Assembly (NCBI GenBank): GCA_000799755.1
Contig: JUHI01000007.1
Location: 186,001 to 250,000 of the forward strand
Length of the DNA: 64,000 bases
Reading direction: 5' to 3'
From: Martinezella tropici
Lineage (GTDB): Bacteria > Pseudomonadota > Alphaproteobacteria > Rhizobiales > Rhizobiaceae
Part shown: piece after piece, positions 24,827 through 31,783 of the stretch
Layout: each line of letters opens with the position of its first letter
Position numbering within the stretch: position 1 is the first letter of the stretch
Notes under the pieces: generated by a model
Databases searched by the model: none
What the model saw: the letters and a program-made list of their open reading frames with translations, nothing else
What the model was told of the DNA's origin: nothing
Made by a program: the position numbers and the translations under genes

Positions 24827-25624
24827 ATGTCGCCTGAAGAACGTCAATTGCTCGCCTCTCTCTTCGATCGCGTGCGCGGCGCTGCCAGCACCCAGCGCGA
24901 CGAGGATGCAGAGACCTTCATCAATCAATCGGTCCGGGACCAGCCCTACGCGCCTTATTTCCTGGCGCAGGCCGTCATCATGCAGGAACAAGGCATGAAG
25001 GCTGCCGCCGATCGCATCCAGCAGCTCGAAGCCCGCGTGCACGAGCTCGAGCAGCAGGGCGCCGACAATCATCCGCAGGGCCAGAGTGGTGGTTTCCTCG
25101 GCGGGATCGGCTCGCTCTTTGGCGGCGGTCAGCAGCAGCGTGCCGCAGCACCACAGGGCGGCAATCCGCAGCAACAGGGCCGCCTCTATGACGATTATGC
25201 CCGCAACGCACCGCAGCAACAGCAGCCCGGCCCATGGGGTGGTCAGCCGCAGCCGTCAGGCCCGTGGAGCCAGCAGGCAGCAGCACCTTCCGCCGGCGGC
25301 AGCTTCCTGCGCGGTGCGCTCGGCACGGCAGCCGGCGTCGCCGGCGGCGTGATGCTGGCGGAATCGCTCTCCAGCCTCTTCAGCCCGCATCTCGGCGGCA
25401 CAGGCGGCGGTCTCTTCGGCGGCAATGCCGGCAGCGGCCTCTTCGGAGGCGCGGCAGCCGAACAGCCGGTGCAGGAGACCATCATCAACAACAACTATTT
25501 CGGCAATGACGACAATAGCGATCAGAGCGCTGCCGATTACGCCCAGGACGCTGCGCAGGACGCTCAGGACGACGACTATGACGATTCGTCCGACAACAGC
25601 GACGACGACAGCTCGTTTGCCTGA
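24827..25624 (+). CDS. DUF2076 domain-containing protein
   Basis: 265-residue protein. The N-terminal DUF2076 signature is MSPEERQLLASLFDRVRGAASTQRDEDAETFI, followed by RDQPYAPYFLAQAVIMQEQGM and a short coiled coil (about residues 60-85). The middle is low-complexity, rich in Gln/Gly/Pro. A Gly-rich hydrophobic segment (GTAAGVAGGVMLAESLSSLFSPHLGGTGGG) could be membrane-associated, and the tail is very acidic (Asp/Ser-rich). AAGGAGG sits 6 nt before ATG 24827, which decides the start. Function unknown. Confidence 0.88.
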   Translation: MSPEERQLLASLFDRVRGAASTQRDEDAETFINQSVRDQPYAPYFLAQAVIMQEQGMKAAADRIQQLEARVHELEQQGADNHPQGQSGGFLGGIGSLFGGGQQQRAAAPQGGNPQQQGRLYDDYARNAPQQQQPGPWGGQPQPSGPWSQQAAAPSAGGSFLRGALGTAAGVAGGVMLAESLSSLFSPHLGGTGGGLFGGNAGSGLFGGAAAEQPVQETIINNNYFGNDDNSDQSAADYAQDAAQDAQDDDYDDSSDNSDDDSSFA

Positions 25625-25649
25625 GCCTGAGCCGCAACGACATTAGGAG

Positions 25650-25679
25650 AAAGCCGCCATCCCCGGATGGCGGCTTTTT
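25650..25679 (+). terminator. Intrinsic terminator after the DUF2076 gene
   Basis: 13-bp stem AAAGCCGCCATCC (25650-25662) / GGATGGCGGCTTT (25665-25677) followed by TTTTT on the plus strand. It lies 26 bp after the stop and may also serve queF in the other direction. Confidence 0.92.
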
Positions 25680-25682
25680 CGT

Positions 25683-26147
25683 TCAGCCTCGGCCGCGATA
25701 GGGCTGGACGCCCTGATCCGGCAGCCACACGCCTTCCGGCGGCTTACCGGTCTGCCAGAAGACGTCGATCGGAATGCCGCCGCGCGGATACCAATAGGCA
25801 CCGATGCGCAGCCACTTCGGCTGCAACAGATCCACCAGACGCTTGGCGATATAGATCGAGCAATCCTCGTGGAAGGCACCGTGATTGCGGAAGGAATGCA
25901 GAAAGAGCTTCAGCGACTTCGATTCGACAAGCCATTCGTTCGGAATGTAGTCGATGACGATATGGGCGAAATCCGGCTGGCCAGTCATCGGGCAGAGCGA
26001 GGTGAACTCGGGCGCGGTGAAGCGCACGACATAGTCGGTGCCGGCATGGCCCGAGGGCACCTTCTCCAGAACCGCTTCTTCCGGATTGCTGGCGGCTTCG
26101 GTCTGGTTGCCGAGCATCGACAGGCCGGACACATCGGTCTTTGGCAT
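25683..26147 (-). CDS. queF: NADPH-dependent 7-cyano-7-deazaguanine reductase
   Basis: 154-residue unimodular QueF, reducing preQ0 to preQ1 in queuosine synthesis for tRNA. The thioimide-forming Cys52 lies in APEFTSLCPMTGQPDF with the paired Asp59. The QueF motif ESKSLKLFLHSFRNHGAFHED occupies residues 75-95 and binds NADPH. It starts 1 bp after the stop of the CDF transporter gene, so the two are cotranscribed and probably translationally coupled. No preQ1 riboswitch is visible. Confidence 0.97.
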   Translation of the reverse strand: MPKTDVSGLSMLGNQTEAASNPEEAVLEKVPSGHAGTDYVVRFTAPEFTSLCPMTGQPDFAHIVIDYIPNEWLVESKSLKLFLHSFRNHGAFHEDCSIYIAKRLVDLLQPKWLRIGAYWYPRGGIPIDVFWQTGKPPEGVWLPDQGVQPYRGRG

Positions 26148-26148
26148 C

Positions 26149-27063
26149 TCAGGTCTCCTTGATCACTTTGACGCGGATACCATGGGCCTTCTCGCCCTCC
26201 GGCTCCACATGAATGGTTATTTCGGCGCCCGCATGGATCGCCCGTATGGCATCTTCAAGGCGGTCGCAGATGCGATGCGCTTCGCGCACCGGCATGGCGG
26301 CAGGCACGACCATATGGAAATCGACGAAAGTCACCGCTCCTGCCCTGCGTGTCTTCAGATCATGCACGCCGAGCGAGCCCTCCGCATTCCTCGCGATCGC
26401 ATCCTTGATAACGGTCTCTTCGGCCGGCAGCACAGCCTTGTCCATCAATCCGTCGACGGAATGGGAGATGACCTTCCAGCCTTGATAGAGGATGTTGATG
26501 GCAACGAGAATGGCGAGCACCGGGTCGAAGATCGGATAGCCGCTGCCGATCGCCAGGAGCAAGCCGATGAGGACACCGACCGACGTATAGACGTCGGACA
26601 TGATATGCTGACCGTCTGCCGTCAGCGCCGGCGAGCGGTGTGCCCGGCCAGCGCGGATCAGCGTCACAGCCCAAACGGCGTTGATAACGCCGGCGACGAA
26701 GTTTATGGCGAGGCCCAGCACCGGCGCCTGGATCGGCTGCGGATTACCGAGATGCCCCACCGCTTCCTGCACGATCATCAGCGCGGCGACGACGATCATG
26801 ACGCCTTCGGTAACGGCGGAAAGATATTCCGCCTTATGGTGGCCGAACGGGTGATCGTGATCGGCTGGTTTCTGGGCATAGCGGATGACGAAGAAGGCAA
26901 TAAAGGCCGCAACGACATTGGTCAGAGATTCCAGTCCGTCGGATAGAAGAGCCACGGAGCCCGTCAGCCACCAGGCCAGCATCTTCAGCCCCATGACGCC
27001 GAGCGACAGCGGAATGCCCCAGAGGGCGAGCCGCCTGATCGTATCGTTTCCTTGAGCGCTCAT
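26149..27063 (-). CDS. Cation diffusion facilitator family transporter
   Basis: 304-residue CDF/ZnT-type metal efflux protein. TM helices begin ALWGIPLSLGVMGLKMLAWWLTGSVALLSDGLESL; the last five residues contain the intramembrane D-x-x-E site (SDGLES). A second metal site is at HIMSDVYTSVGVLIGL. The cytoplasmic C-terminal domain (HDLKTRRAGAVTFVDFHMVVPAAMPVREAHRICDRLEDAI) is the usual ferredoxin-like dimerisation domain. HDHPFGHHK, a His-rich loop, follows TM2. Probably exports Zn, Mn or Fe in exchange for protons. Forms an operon with queF. Confidence 0.93.
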   Translation of the reverse strand: MSAQGNDTIRRLALWGIPLSLGVMGLKMLAWWLTGSVALLSDGLESLTNVVAAFIAFFVIRYAQKPADHDHPFGHHKAEYLSAVTEGVMIVVAALMIVQEAVGHLGNPQPIQAPVLGLAINFVAGVINAVWAVTLIRAGRAHRSPALTADGQHIMSDVYTSVGVLIGLLLAIGSGYPIFDPVLAILVAINILYQGWKVISHSVDGLMDKAVLPAEETVIKDAIARNAEGSLGVHDLKTRRAGAVTFVDFHMVVPAAMPVREAHRICDRLEDAIRAIHAGAEITIHVEPEGEKAHGIRVKVIKET

Positions 27064-27370
27064 GCCCTTCTCCAGTGTCCCGCGCCGTGCTTATGCGAAT
27101 GAATTGCAAAAAAGGCGCCGTTGAAATGCAAAACCGCCCGCGCGAATTTTCGCGCAGGCGGTTCATTGACGGTCCATATGGGGCACAGCGCCGAGTTTGT
27201 CAAAGGACGTAATCCTTTTTCGCATCACGAACTGTTCTCACCACTCGGGCCAACCAATGCACGATTGGATCATCCAAGCCCGAAGGATGGAGAAGGCTCC
27301 GCCTGGATCGCCGCTGCGAGGTGATTGTAAGCCTTCGCGATCACCTTGGCCGCCGTGCCTCCTGAGAACG
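27064..27370. other. Intergenic region between the CDF and AraC genes
   Basis: 307 bp. It holds a strong hairpin (27132-27163, separate entry) and upstream sequence for the CDF-queF operon. No gene is supportable in the rest. Confidence 0.5.
27130..27163 (-). terminator. Terminator-like hairpin upstream of the CDF gene
   Basis: AACCGCCcGCGCGAA (27132-27146) pairs with TTCGCGCaGGCGGTT (27149-27163), 14 of 15 positions paired, followed on the minus strand by TTTT. It would stop the AraC-family transcript about 205 nt after its stop codon, insulating the CDF-queF operon. Confidence 0.75.
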
Positions 27371-28285
27371 CTATTGAATTCCAGACAACTGTTGCGATCG
27401 CGCATAGCGCGTGGGTGGAAGCCCAACGGAACGTGTGAAGGCAATACTGAATGCGCTGGCGGAACCGTATCCGATGCGTTCGGCGATCTCCTTCATGCCG
27501 CCTTCGTTATTCAACAGCATGTTCTTGGCGAGCGCCATGCGCCACGAAATCAGATACTCCATTGGCGAGACGCCAACCGCACGGCTGAACCGCTCGAAGA
27601 AAGCGGAACGGGAAAGACCAGCCGACTTGGCAAGCTCGGTTACGGTCCATTGCCTGCTCGGATTCTCATGCATCTGGCGGAGCACGATACCAAGACGTTC
27701 ATCCGCAAGGCCACGCACGAGGCCGCGCGGAGTTCCCATTTCTGCGATGGATCGCAGCGCCTCGATCAGCAGCACCTCCAGCAAACGCTCGAGAATGACG
27801 TCACGCGCGGGGCGTTGCGCTCTCGTCTCCTCCCGCACGAGCTGGACCAGGGTCGTGAAGCGCGTTTCGCCGCGAACGTGGATGAGACGCGGAAGCAGCG
27901 AGGCCAGGAGCGCGGCATCCGGGGATCGGAACGTGCAGTGACCAACGAGCGATCTGACATCGGGCACGCCATCGGGATCGCCGTTTCTGACTTCACCATT
28001 GGGAAGCACTGTGTGCCGTGTGTCGCCACGCTCCTGCAGCGCCAGAGTTGCGCTCGACATCGAAAAGTTGGTTGCAGAAGGGATCAGGACAAAATCCCCG
28101 GCCCGTAGAATGATCGGCTCGTGGCCTTCGGCTGCTAAGCGACAGCAGCCTTCCAGTATGACGCTATAGAATGGCTGTCCGTTGTCCGAGCGGTTGACGC
28201 GCCAGCGGCCTGCTCCGGTGGCGAGCTTCGATCGGGATGCACCCGGCTGGAGCAAGGCGACAACCTCGGCAAGTGGGTCGGACAA
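27371..28285 (-). CDS. AraC-family transcriptional regulator (cupin_6 N-terminal domain)
   Basis: 304-residue regulator. The N-terminal half (PLAEVVALLQPGASRSKLATGAGRWRV, GCCRLAAEGHEPIILRAGDFVLIP) matches the AraC-type cupin_6 domain. The C-terminal AraC domain shows two helix-turn-helices: QWTVTELAKSAGLSRSAFFERFSRAVGVSPMEYLISWRMALA and GMKEIAERIGYGSASAFSIAFTRSVGLPPTRY. The start is a TTG at 28285 with AGGAG 8 nt upstream. That ribosome-binding site lies inside a TCAGGA-C-TCCTGA palindrome. Divergent from the SDR gene, which it presumably controls. Confidence 0.92.
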   Translation of the reverse strand: MSDPLAEVVALLQPGASRSKLATGAGRWRVNRSDNGQPFYSVILEGCCRLAAEGHEPIILRAGDFVLIPSATNFSMSSATLALQERGDTRHTVLPNGEVRNGDPDGVPDVRSLVGHCTFRSPDAALLASLLPRLIHVRGETRFTTLVQLVREETRAQRPARDVILERLLEVLLIEALRSIAEMGTPRGLVRGLADERLGIVLRQMHENPSRQWTVTELAKSAGLSRSAFFERFSRAVGVSPMEYLISWRMALAKNMLLNNEGGMKEIAERIGYGSASAFSIAFTRSVGLPPTRYARSQQLSGIQ

Positions 28286-28286
28286 A

Positions 28287-28299
28287 TCAGGACTCCTGA
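28287..28299. promoter_or_regulatory. Palindrome covering the AraC-gene ribosome-binding site
   Basis: TCAGGA (28287-28292), C, TCCTGA (28294-28299). It includes the AGGAG ribosome-binding site of the TTG-started AraC gene, so it could act as an operator or fold in the mRNA and lower translation. Confidence 0.45.
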
Positions 28300-28383
28300 A
28301 AGCGCATTACGGACTTTTGATTATAGATAATCCGGCCATCGAAACATACATTTTTCTGAGCCAATCGTTCAGGAGCATTCATC

Positions 28384-29142
28384 ATGACGCATGATAAACG
28401 CATAGCGCTCGTCACCGGCGCAAATCAGGGCGTGGGCCTTCAAGTCGCAAAGGAACTCGTGGCGAACGCCGTCACCGTGTTCGTCGGATCGCGCGATCTC
28501 AAACGTGGCGAGGAGGCAGCCAGGGAAATCGGCGCTGGCGCGATCCCAATCCAGCTCGACGTAACGAACATCGACTCTATCGCCAACGCGGCAAAGCGGA
28601 TTGGTGACGAATTCGGACGCCTCGACCTGCTCGTCAACAATGCGGCAATCTCGAATACGAGGAAGGGGAACTTGTCGCTCGAGGAATATGTCAAGGTCAG
28701 CAAGGCGAGCAACGTCTCGCTCGATGAAGTCCGCACGGTCTGGGAGACCAATGTGTTCGGCGTTCTTGCCGTCTATCAGGCCATGCTGCCGTTGCTACGC
28801 CTGTCATCGGACGCTCGCATCGTCAACGTATCGAGCGGCGCCGGATCGCTGACAGCCAATGCCGACCCATCCTTCCCGCACCACGCGTATTTCGGTCCCG
28901 TTTATCCGGCATCGAAAGCAGCTCTAAACGCGATCACGCTTGCCATGATGATCGAGCTGGAGGAGACCGGCATCAAGGTCAATCTGGTATCCCCCGCCTT
29001 CACAAAGACGAACCTCAACGGATACCAGGGCACCGAGTCCGTGGAGGATGGCTCGCGCGAGGTCGTGCGTGTCGCGCTACTTGGGCCGGACGGTCCCACC
29101 GGAACCTTTACTCGCTGGGAAAACACCACAATTCCGTGGTGA
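28384..29142 (+). CDS. Short-chain dehydrogenase/reductase
   Basis: 252-residue classical SDR. The cofactor loop is TGANQGVG (residues 11-18) with an Arg after the second strand (VGSRDLKRG) suggesting NADP(H). NNAA lies at residues 85-88, catalytic Ser in VNVSSGAGS, and Tyr174-x3-Lys178 in YPASKAA. The sequence looks like the plant carbonyl-reductase-like SDR subgroup. CAGGAG precedes ATG 28384. Transcribed away from the AraC regulator; an inducible carbonyl reductase is the likely role. Confidence 0.93.
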   Translation: MTHDKRIALVTGANQGVGLQVAKELVANAVTVFVGSRDLKRGEEAAREIGAGAIPIQLDVTNIDSIANAAKRIGDEFGRLDLLVNNAAISNTRKGNLSLEEYVKVSKASNVSLDEVRTVWETNVFGVLAVYQAMLPLLRLSSDARIVNVSSGAGSLTANADPSFPHHAYFGPVYPASKAALNAITLAMMIELEETGIKVNLVSPAFTKTNLNGYQGTESVEDGSREVVRVALLGPDGPTGTFTRWENTTIPW

Positions 29143-29276
29143 TACACAGACGCTCATCCCATATCCAGAATTTCGGTTTCTGGTCCAACGCAGCAGGCGG
29201 CGGCTCACGTCAGCCGCTGATGCATAACGGACATTAGAGCGGTCATCAGGTAGCCACACGGTATTTGCCACATAAT

Positions 29277-29335
29277 GGCGCGATTATGCGCGCCTATGAA
29301 AAATCGTGCTGGTAGTTTCGCTTCCGATCCAGCAC
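29277..29335 (+). repeat. Two hairpins upstream of bluB
   Basis: GGCGCG (29277-29282) / CGCGCC (29289-29294) with a 6-nt loop, and GTGCTGG (29306-29312) / CCAGCAC (29329-29335) with a 16-nt loop, both within 140 bp of the bluB start. No cobalamin-riboswitch core or B12 box is present. They may be leader structures or operators. Confidence 0.4.
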
Positions 29336-29416
29336 TAAGCCCTGCGTCAGCCCGACATGCGAATGTCAGCGGCATCGGCCGACGAGCCGCCGTTCTTGAT
29401 GAAACCATGGTTGAAT

Positions 29417-30151
29417 ATGTCTGCTCTTGACGATCGCCCCGATGCCAGCGCCGCCGATACCTCTGTGAATATGTCGGATCATCTGGTGGTGGCCGGCGCT
29501 TTTTCGGAAGGAGAGCGCAACGCCGTCTACCGCGCCATCGAAACGCGGCGTGACGTGCGCGACCAGTTTCGGCCCGATCCCCTGCCCGACGGTCTCGTCA
29601 GGCGTCTGCTCGAGGCGGCCCATTCGGCGCCATCGGTGGGGTTCATGCAACCATGGAACTTCATCCTCATCCGTCAACCAGAGACACGCGAGCGCGTGTG
29701 GCAAGCGTTCCATCATGCCAATGAGGAAGCCTGCTCGATGTTCGAGGGTGATCGCCGCGCGCAGTATCAACGGCTGAAGCTGGAAGGCATCCGCAAGGCG
29801 CCGCTCAGCATCTGCATCACCTGCGACACCAGGCGCGGTGGCCCGGTCGTGCTCGGTCGCACGCACAATCCGGACACCGATGTCTATTCGACCGTTTGCG
29901 CCGTCCAGAACCTCTGGCTTGCCGCAAGGGCCGAAGGCGTCGGCGTCGGCTGGGTCAGCATCTTCCATGAAGACGCCATCAAATCGATCCTCGGCATACC
30001 CGAGCACGTGAAGATCGTTGCCTGGCTCTGTGTCGGCTATGTCGACGAGCTCTACGATATGCCTGAGCTCGCCGTGAAGGGATGGCGTGACCGCCTGCCG
30101 CTCGACAAGCTCGTCTTCGAGGAAGGCTGGCAGGATTGCAAGGACATGTAA
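29417..30151 (+). CDS. bluB: 5,6-dimethylbenzimidazole synthase
   Basis: 244-residue BluB, the flavin-destroying enzyme that turns reduced FMN and O2 into dimethylbenzimidazole, the lower ligand of vitamin B12. Conserved blocks: YRAIETRRDVRDQF, EAAHSAPSVGFMQPWNFILIR, RAQYQRLKLEGIRKAPLSICITCD, VLGRTHNPDTDVYSTVCAVQNLWLAARAEGVGVGWVSIF, KGWRDRLPLDKLVFEEGW; these match the Sinorhizobium BluB I know closely. The N-terminus is uncertain: ATG 29417 is a compromise between ATG 29357 and ATG 29471, none with a good ribosome-binding site. Confidence 0.95.
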   Translation: MSALDDRPDASAADTSVNMSDHLVVAGAFSEGERNAVYRAIETRRDVRDQFRPDPLPDGLVRRLLEAAHSAPSVGFMQPWNFILIRQPETRERVWQAFHHANEEACSMFEGDRRAQYQRLKLEGIRKAPLSICITCDTRRGGPVVLGRTHNPDTDVYSTVCAVQNLWLAARAEGVGVGWVSIFHEDAIKSILGIPEHVKIVAWLCVGYVDELYDMPELAVKGWRDRLPLDKLVFEEGWQDCKDM

Positions 30152-30190
30152 GAGCTGCCGCTGCGCGGCAACCCTCGACGGATCAGGGCG

Positions 30191-30826
30191 TCACGATCTG
30201 AACGTAACAAACGAGACGACGTTGCCGTCCGGGTCGCGCACATGGAAATCCGTGCCGCCCCAGGCTTGTTTGGTGAGCGGCTGCGCGAACTCCACGCCTC
30301 TGGCTTTAAATTCCTCGAACAGCCCCTGGACATTCGAAACCTCGATCGAAGCGAGAATCAACGACTTCTCCTTTGCAGCCGCCGCGGCAAAATAAGGTTC
30401 GTGGACGAGCCGCAAGTGAATCCAGATTCCGTCGCGCGACACCGCCCCATAGAACGGCGGAGACCCATGCAGGAAATCCGCTTCGAAGCCCAGCTTCTCC
30501 CGAAAGAAGGCGGCACTGGCGGTCACATCACGTACGAAGAGTATCGGAATGACGCTCTTGAAGATCGGCGGTTCCGCCGAAGTGGGCGGCATCTTCGCCG
30601 CATCCACCGCGACGGCTTTCAACTCCGCCCAGCTCTTGTGACCGGCTTCGACCGCAACAATCTCCTGCGCCAGCGTCAGAGGGAATTTCATTGCCAGAAT
30701 CTCGCGATCCGTCAGCGTTTTGAAACGGTCGAGCGTTCGCACTCTTCCGCCGATGGAATAGTCGCGTTCACGGTGCCAGCGCATCAAGAGCTTGGCTTGT
30801 TTACGGTAGGTATCGAGGGTTGGCAT
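30191..30826 (-). CDS. VOC-family protein with helical N-terminal domain
   Basis: 211-residue two-part protein. Residues 1-85 are mostly helical and Arg/Lys-rich (LDTYRKQAKLLMRWHRERDYSIGGRVRTLDRFKTLTDREILAMKFPLTLAQEIVAVEAGHKSWAELKA), resembling an extension attached to some glyoxalase-like proteins. Residues 88-211 form a VOC domain (SVIPILFVRDVTASAAFFREKLGFEADF to GGTDFHVRDPDGNVVSFVTF). AGGAG precedes the ATG. Convergent with bluB. Function unknown; bleomycin-resistance-like naming would rest on fold alone. Confidence 0.85.
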   Translation of the reverse strand: MPTLDTYRKQAKLLMRWHRERDYSIGGRVRTLDRFKTLTDREILAMKFPLTLAQEIVAVEAGHKSWAELKAVAVDAAKMPPTSAEPPIFKSVIPILFVRDVTASAAFFREKLGFEADFLHGSPPFYGAVSRDGIWIHLRLVHEPYFAAAAAKEKSLILASIEVSNVQGLFEEFKARGVEFAQPLTKQAWGGTDFHVRDPDGNVVSFVTFRS

Positions 30827-30943
30827 AGACGGACTCCTGCTGAGTGATATCAGCGGGCAGGCCTAGCCCTTTCGGCCTAATGCCGATGTGCCCCACAGGA
30901 ACGCTCAAAGACTAGTTTACAGCCTGCCATAAGTCAAACAAAG

Positions 30944-31654
30944 CTAAGGCAAAGCGTGGCTTGCGGCAAAACGCTCATCCTCATTGTGCAAGCGCAGCGA
31001 CCAGCGCAGCATGAAAGGCAAGGACGTCCAAAGGCCAGAGGTCAATCCCGCCTGCCGGAGCGCGGCGGCTGTCCAGGTATTGCATCCCATCAACGCGTTG
31101 AAATATCCCCGCGCCTCGAAGAACGCATCGTTCGGGCCGTAGTTGCTGCCAAGCAGAGGCACCGGCCCATTGTCGGCTTGTTCGAAGCTACCGAGAATGA
31201 ATTGCTTCAGCCGCTCAAGGCCTTCCGGATTGATGTTGATCACCGTCACAACAGGCGCATCCAGCGGAATATCGCCCGCCAGCTCCGCATGAATGACGGA
31301 ACGGTCGAGACCGAAGCTTTTAAGCACAGGTCCGGGCTTCAAATCGGCCCAGGTCGGCGTCTCGATGTAGAAACTCCGGCCACCCCAGCCGAAGACGAGA
31401 TAGCGCAGGTTGGGATTGTCGAGATCGAGCCCGGCCGTCCGCAGGAAGGCGAAACGAGTGAGGAGATCGCCGTCGACGGGAATGGCAATATCCGTATGGA
31501 TCGGGTTGCTGAGCATGAGAATCTGCCAGTATCGCTCCGCTTTCGCGGCCGACGCATCATGCCAGAGCGGACGCGGCACGACGATGCCGAGGCCGACCAA
31601 GAGCACAGCGGCAAGAATGGCGCAGAAAACACCCTTGAATATCTTTGAGATCAC
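30944..31654 (-). CDS. DUF2459 / TIGR02117 family membrane-anchored protein
   Basis: 236-residue protein with an N-terminal TM helix (FKGVFCAILAAVLLVGLGIVV). The domain region follows: SNPIHTDIAIPVDGDL, then LVFGWGGRSFYIETPTWADLKPG, and near the end GYFNALMGCNTWTAAALRQAGLTSGLWTSLPFMLRWSL. The H-T-D and C-N-T-W features fit DUF2459 proteins of unknown function. GTG 31654 is preferred, with a GGGGG sequence upstream. An in-frame ATG at 31729 would begin inside the trpE(G) terminator stem, so I reject it. Confidence 0.82.
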   Translation of the reverse strand: MISKIFKGVFCAILAAVLLVGLGIVVPRPLWHDASAAKAERYWQILMLSNPIHTDIAIPVDGDLLTRFAFLRTAGLDLDNPNLRYLVFGWGGRSFYIETPTWADLKPGPVLKSFGLDRSVIHAELAGDIPLDAPVVTVININPEGLERLKQFILGSFEQADNGPVPLLGSNYGPNDAFFEARGYFNALMGCNTWTAAALRQAGLTSGLWTSLPFMLRWSLRLHNEDERFAASHALP

Positions 31655-31715
31655 CGACTGAAAGCCCCCGTCAACAATCAATCTCTTCAGCGATTTGTTG
31701 GTTCCTTCAAGGCAT

Positions 31716-31756
31716 AAAAATAATCCCATGCACTCTTACCGAGTGCATGGGATTAT
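31716..31756 (-). terminator. Intrinsic terminator of trpE(G)
   Basis: Perfect 16-bp stem ATAATCCCATGCACTC (31720-31735) / GAGTGCATGGGATTAT (31741-31756) with a 5-nt loop, followed on the minus strand by TTTT. It starts 28 nt after the trpE(G) stop. Confidence 0.92.
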
Positions 31757-31783
31757 CGAACGTCCAGGCGAAAAACGCCCGCC

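Noticed and set aside
25243..25494. Short antisense frame in the Gln/Gly-rich part of the DUF2076 gene
   Set aside because: Low-complexity coding sequence produces open frames on the other strand; no start signals.
29143..29416. Cobalamin riboswitch before bluB
   Set aside because: No B12 box or core consensus could be found; only generic hairpins.
31654..31729. Upstream ATG 31729 as start of the DUF2459 gene
   Set aside because: It lies inside the trpE(G) terminator stem, so transcripts of the gene would have to begin within that hairpin.
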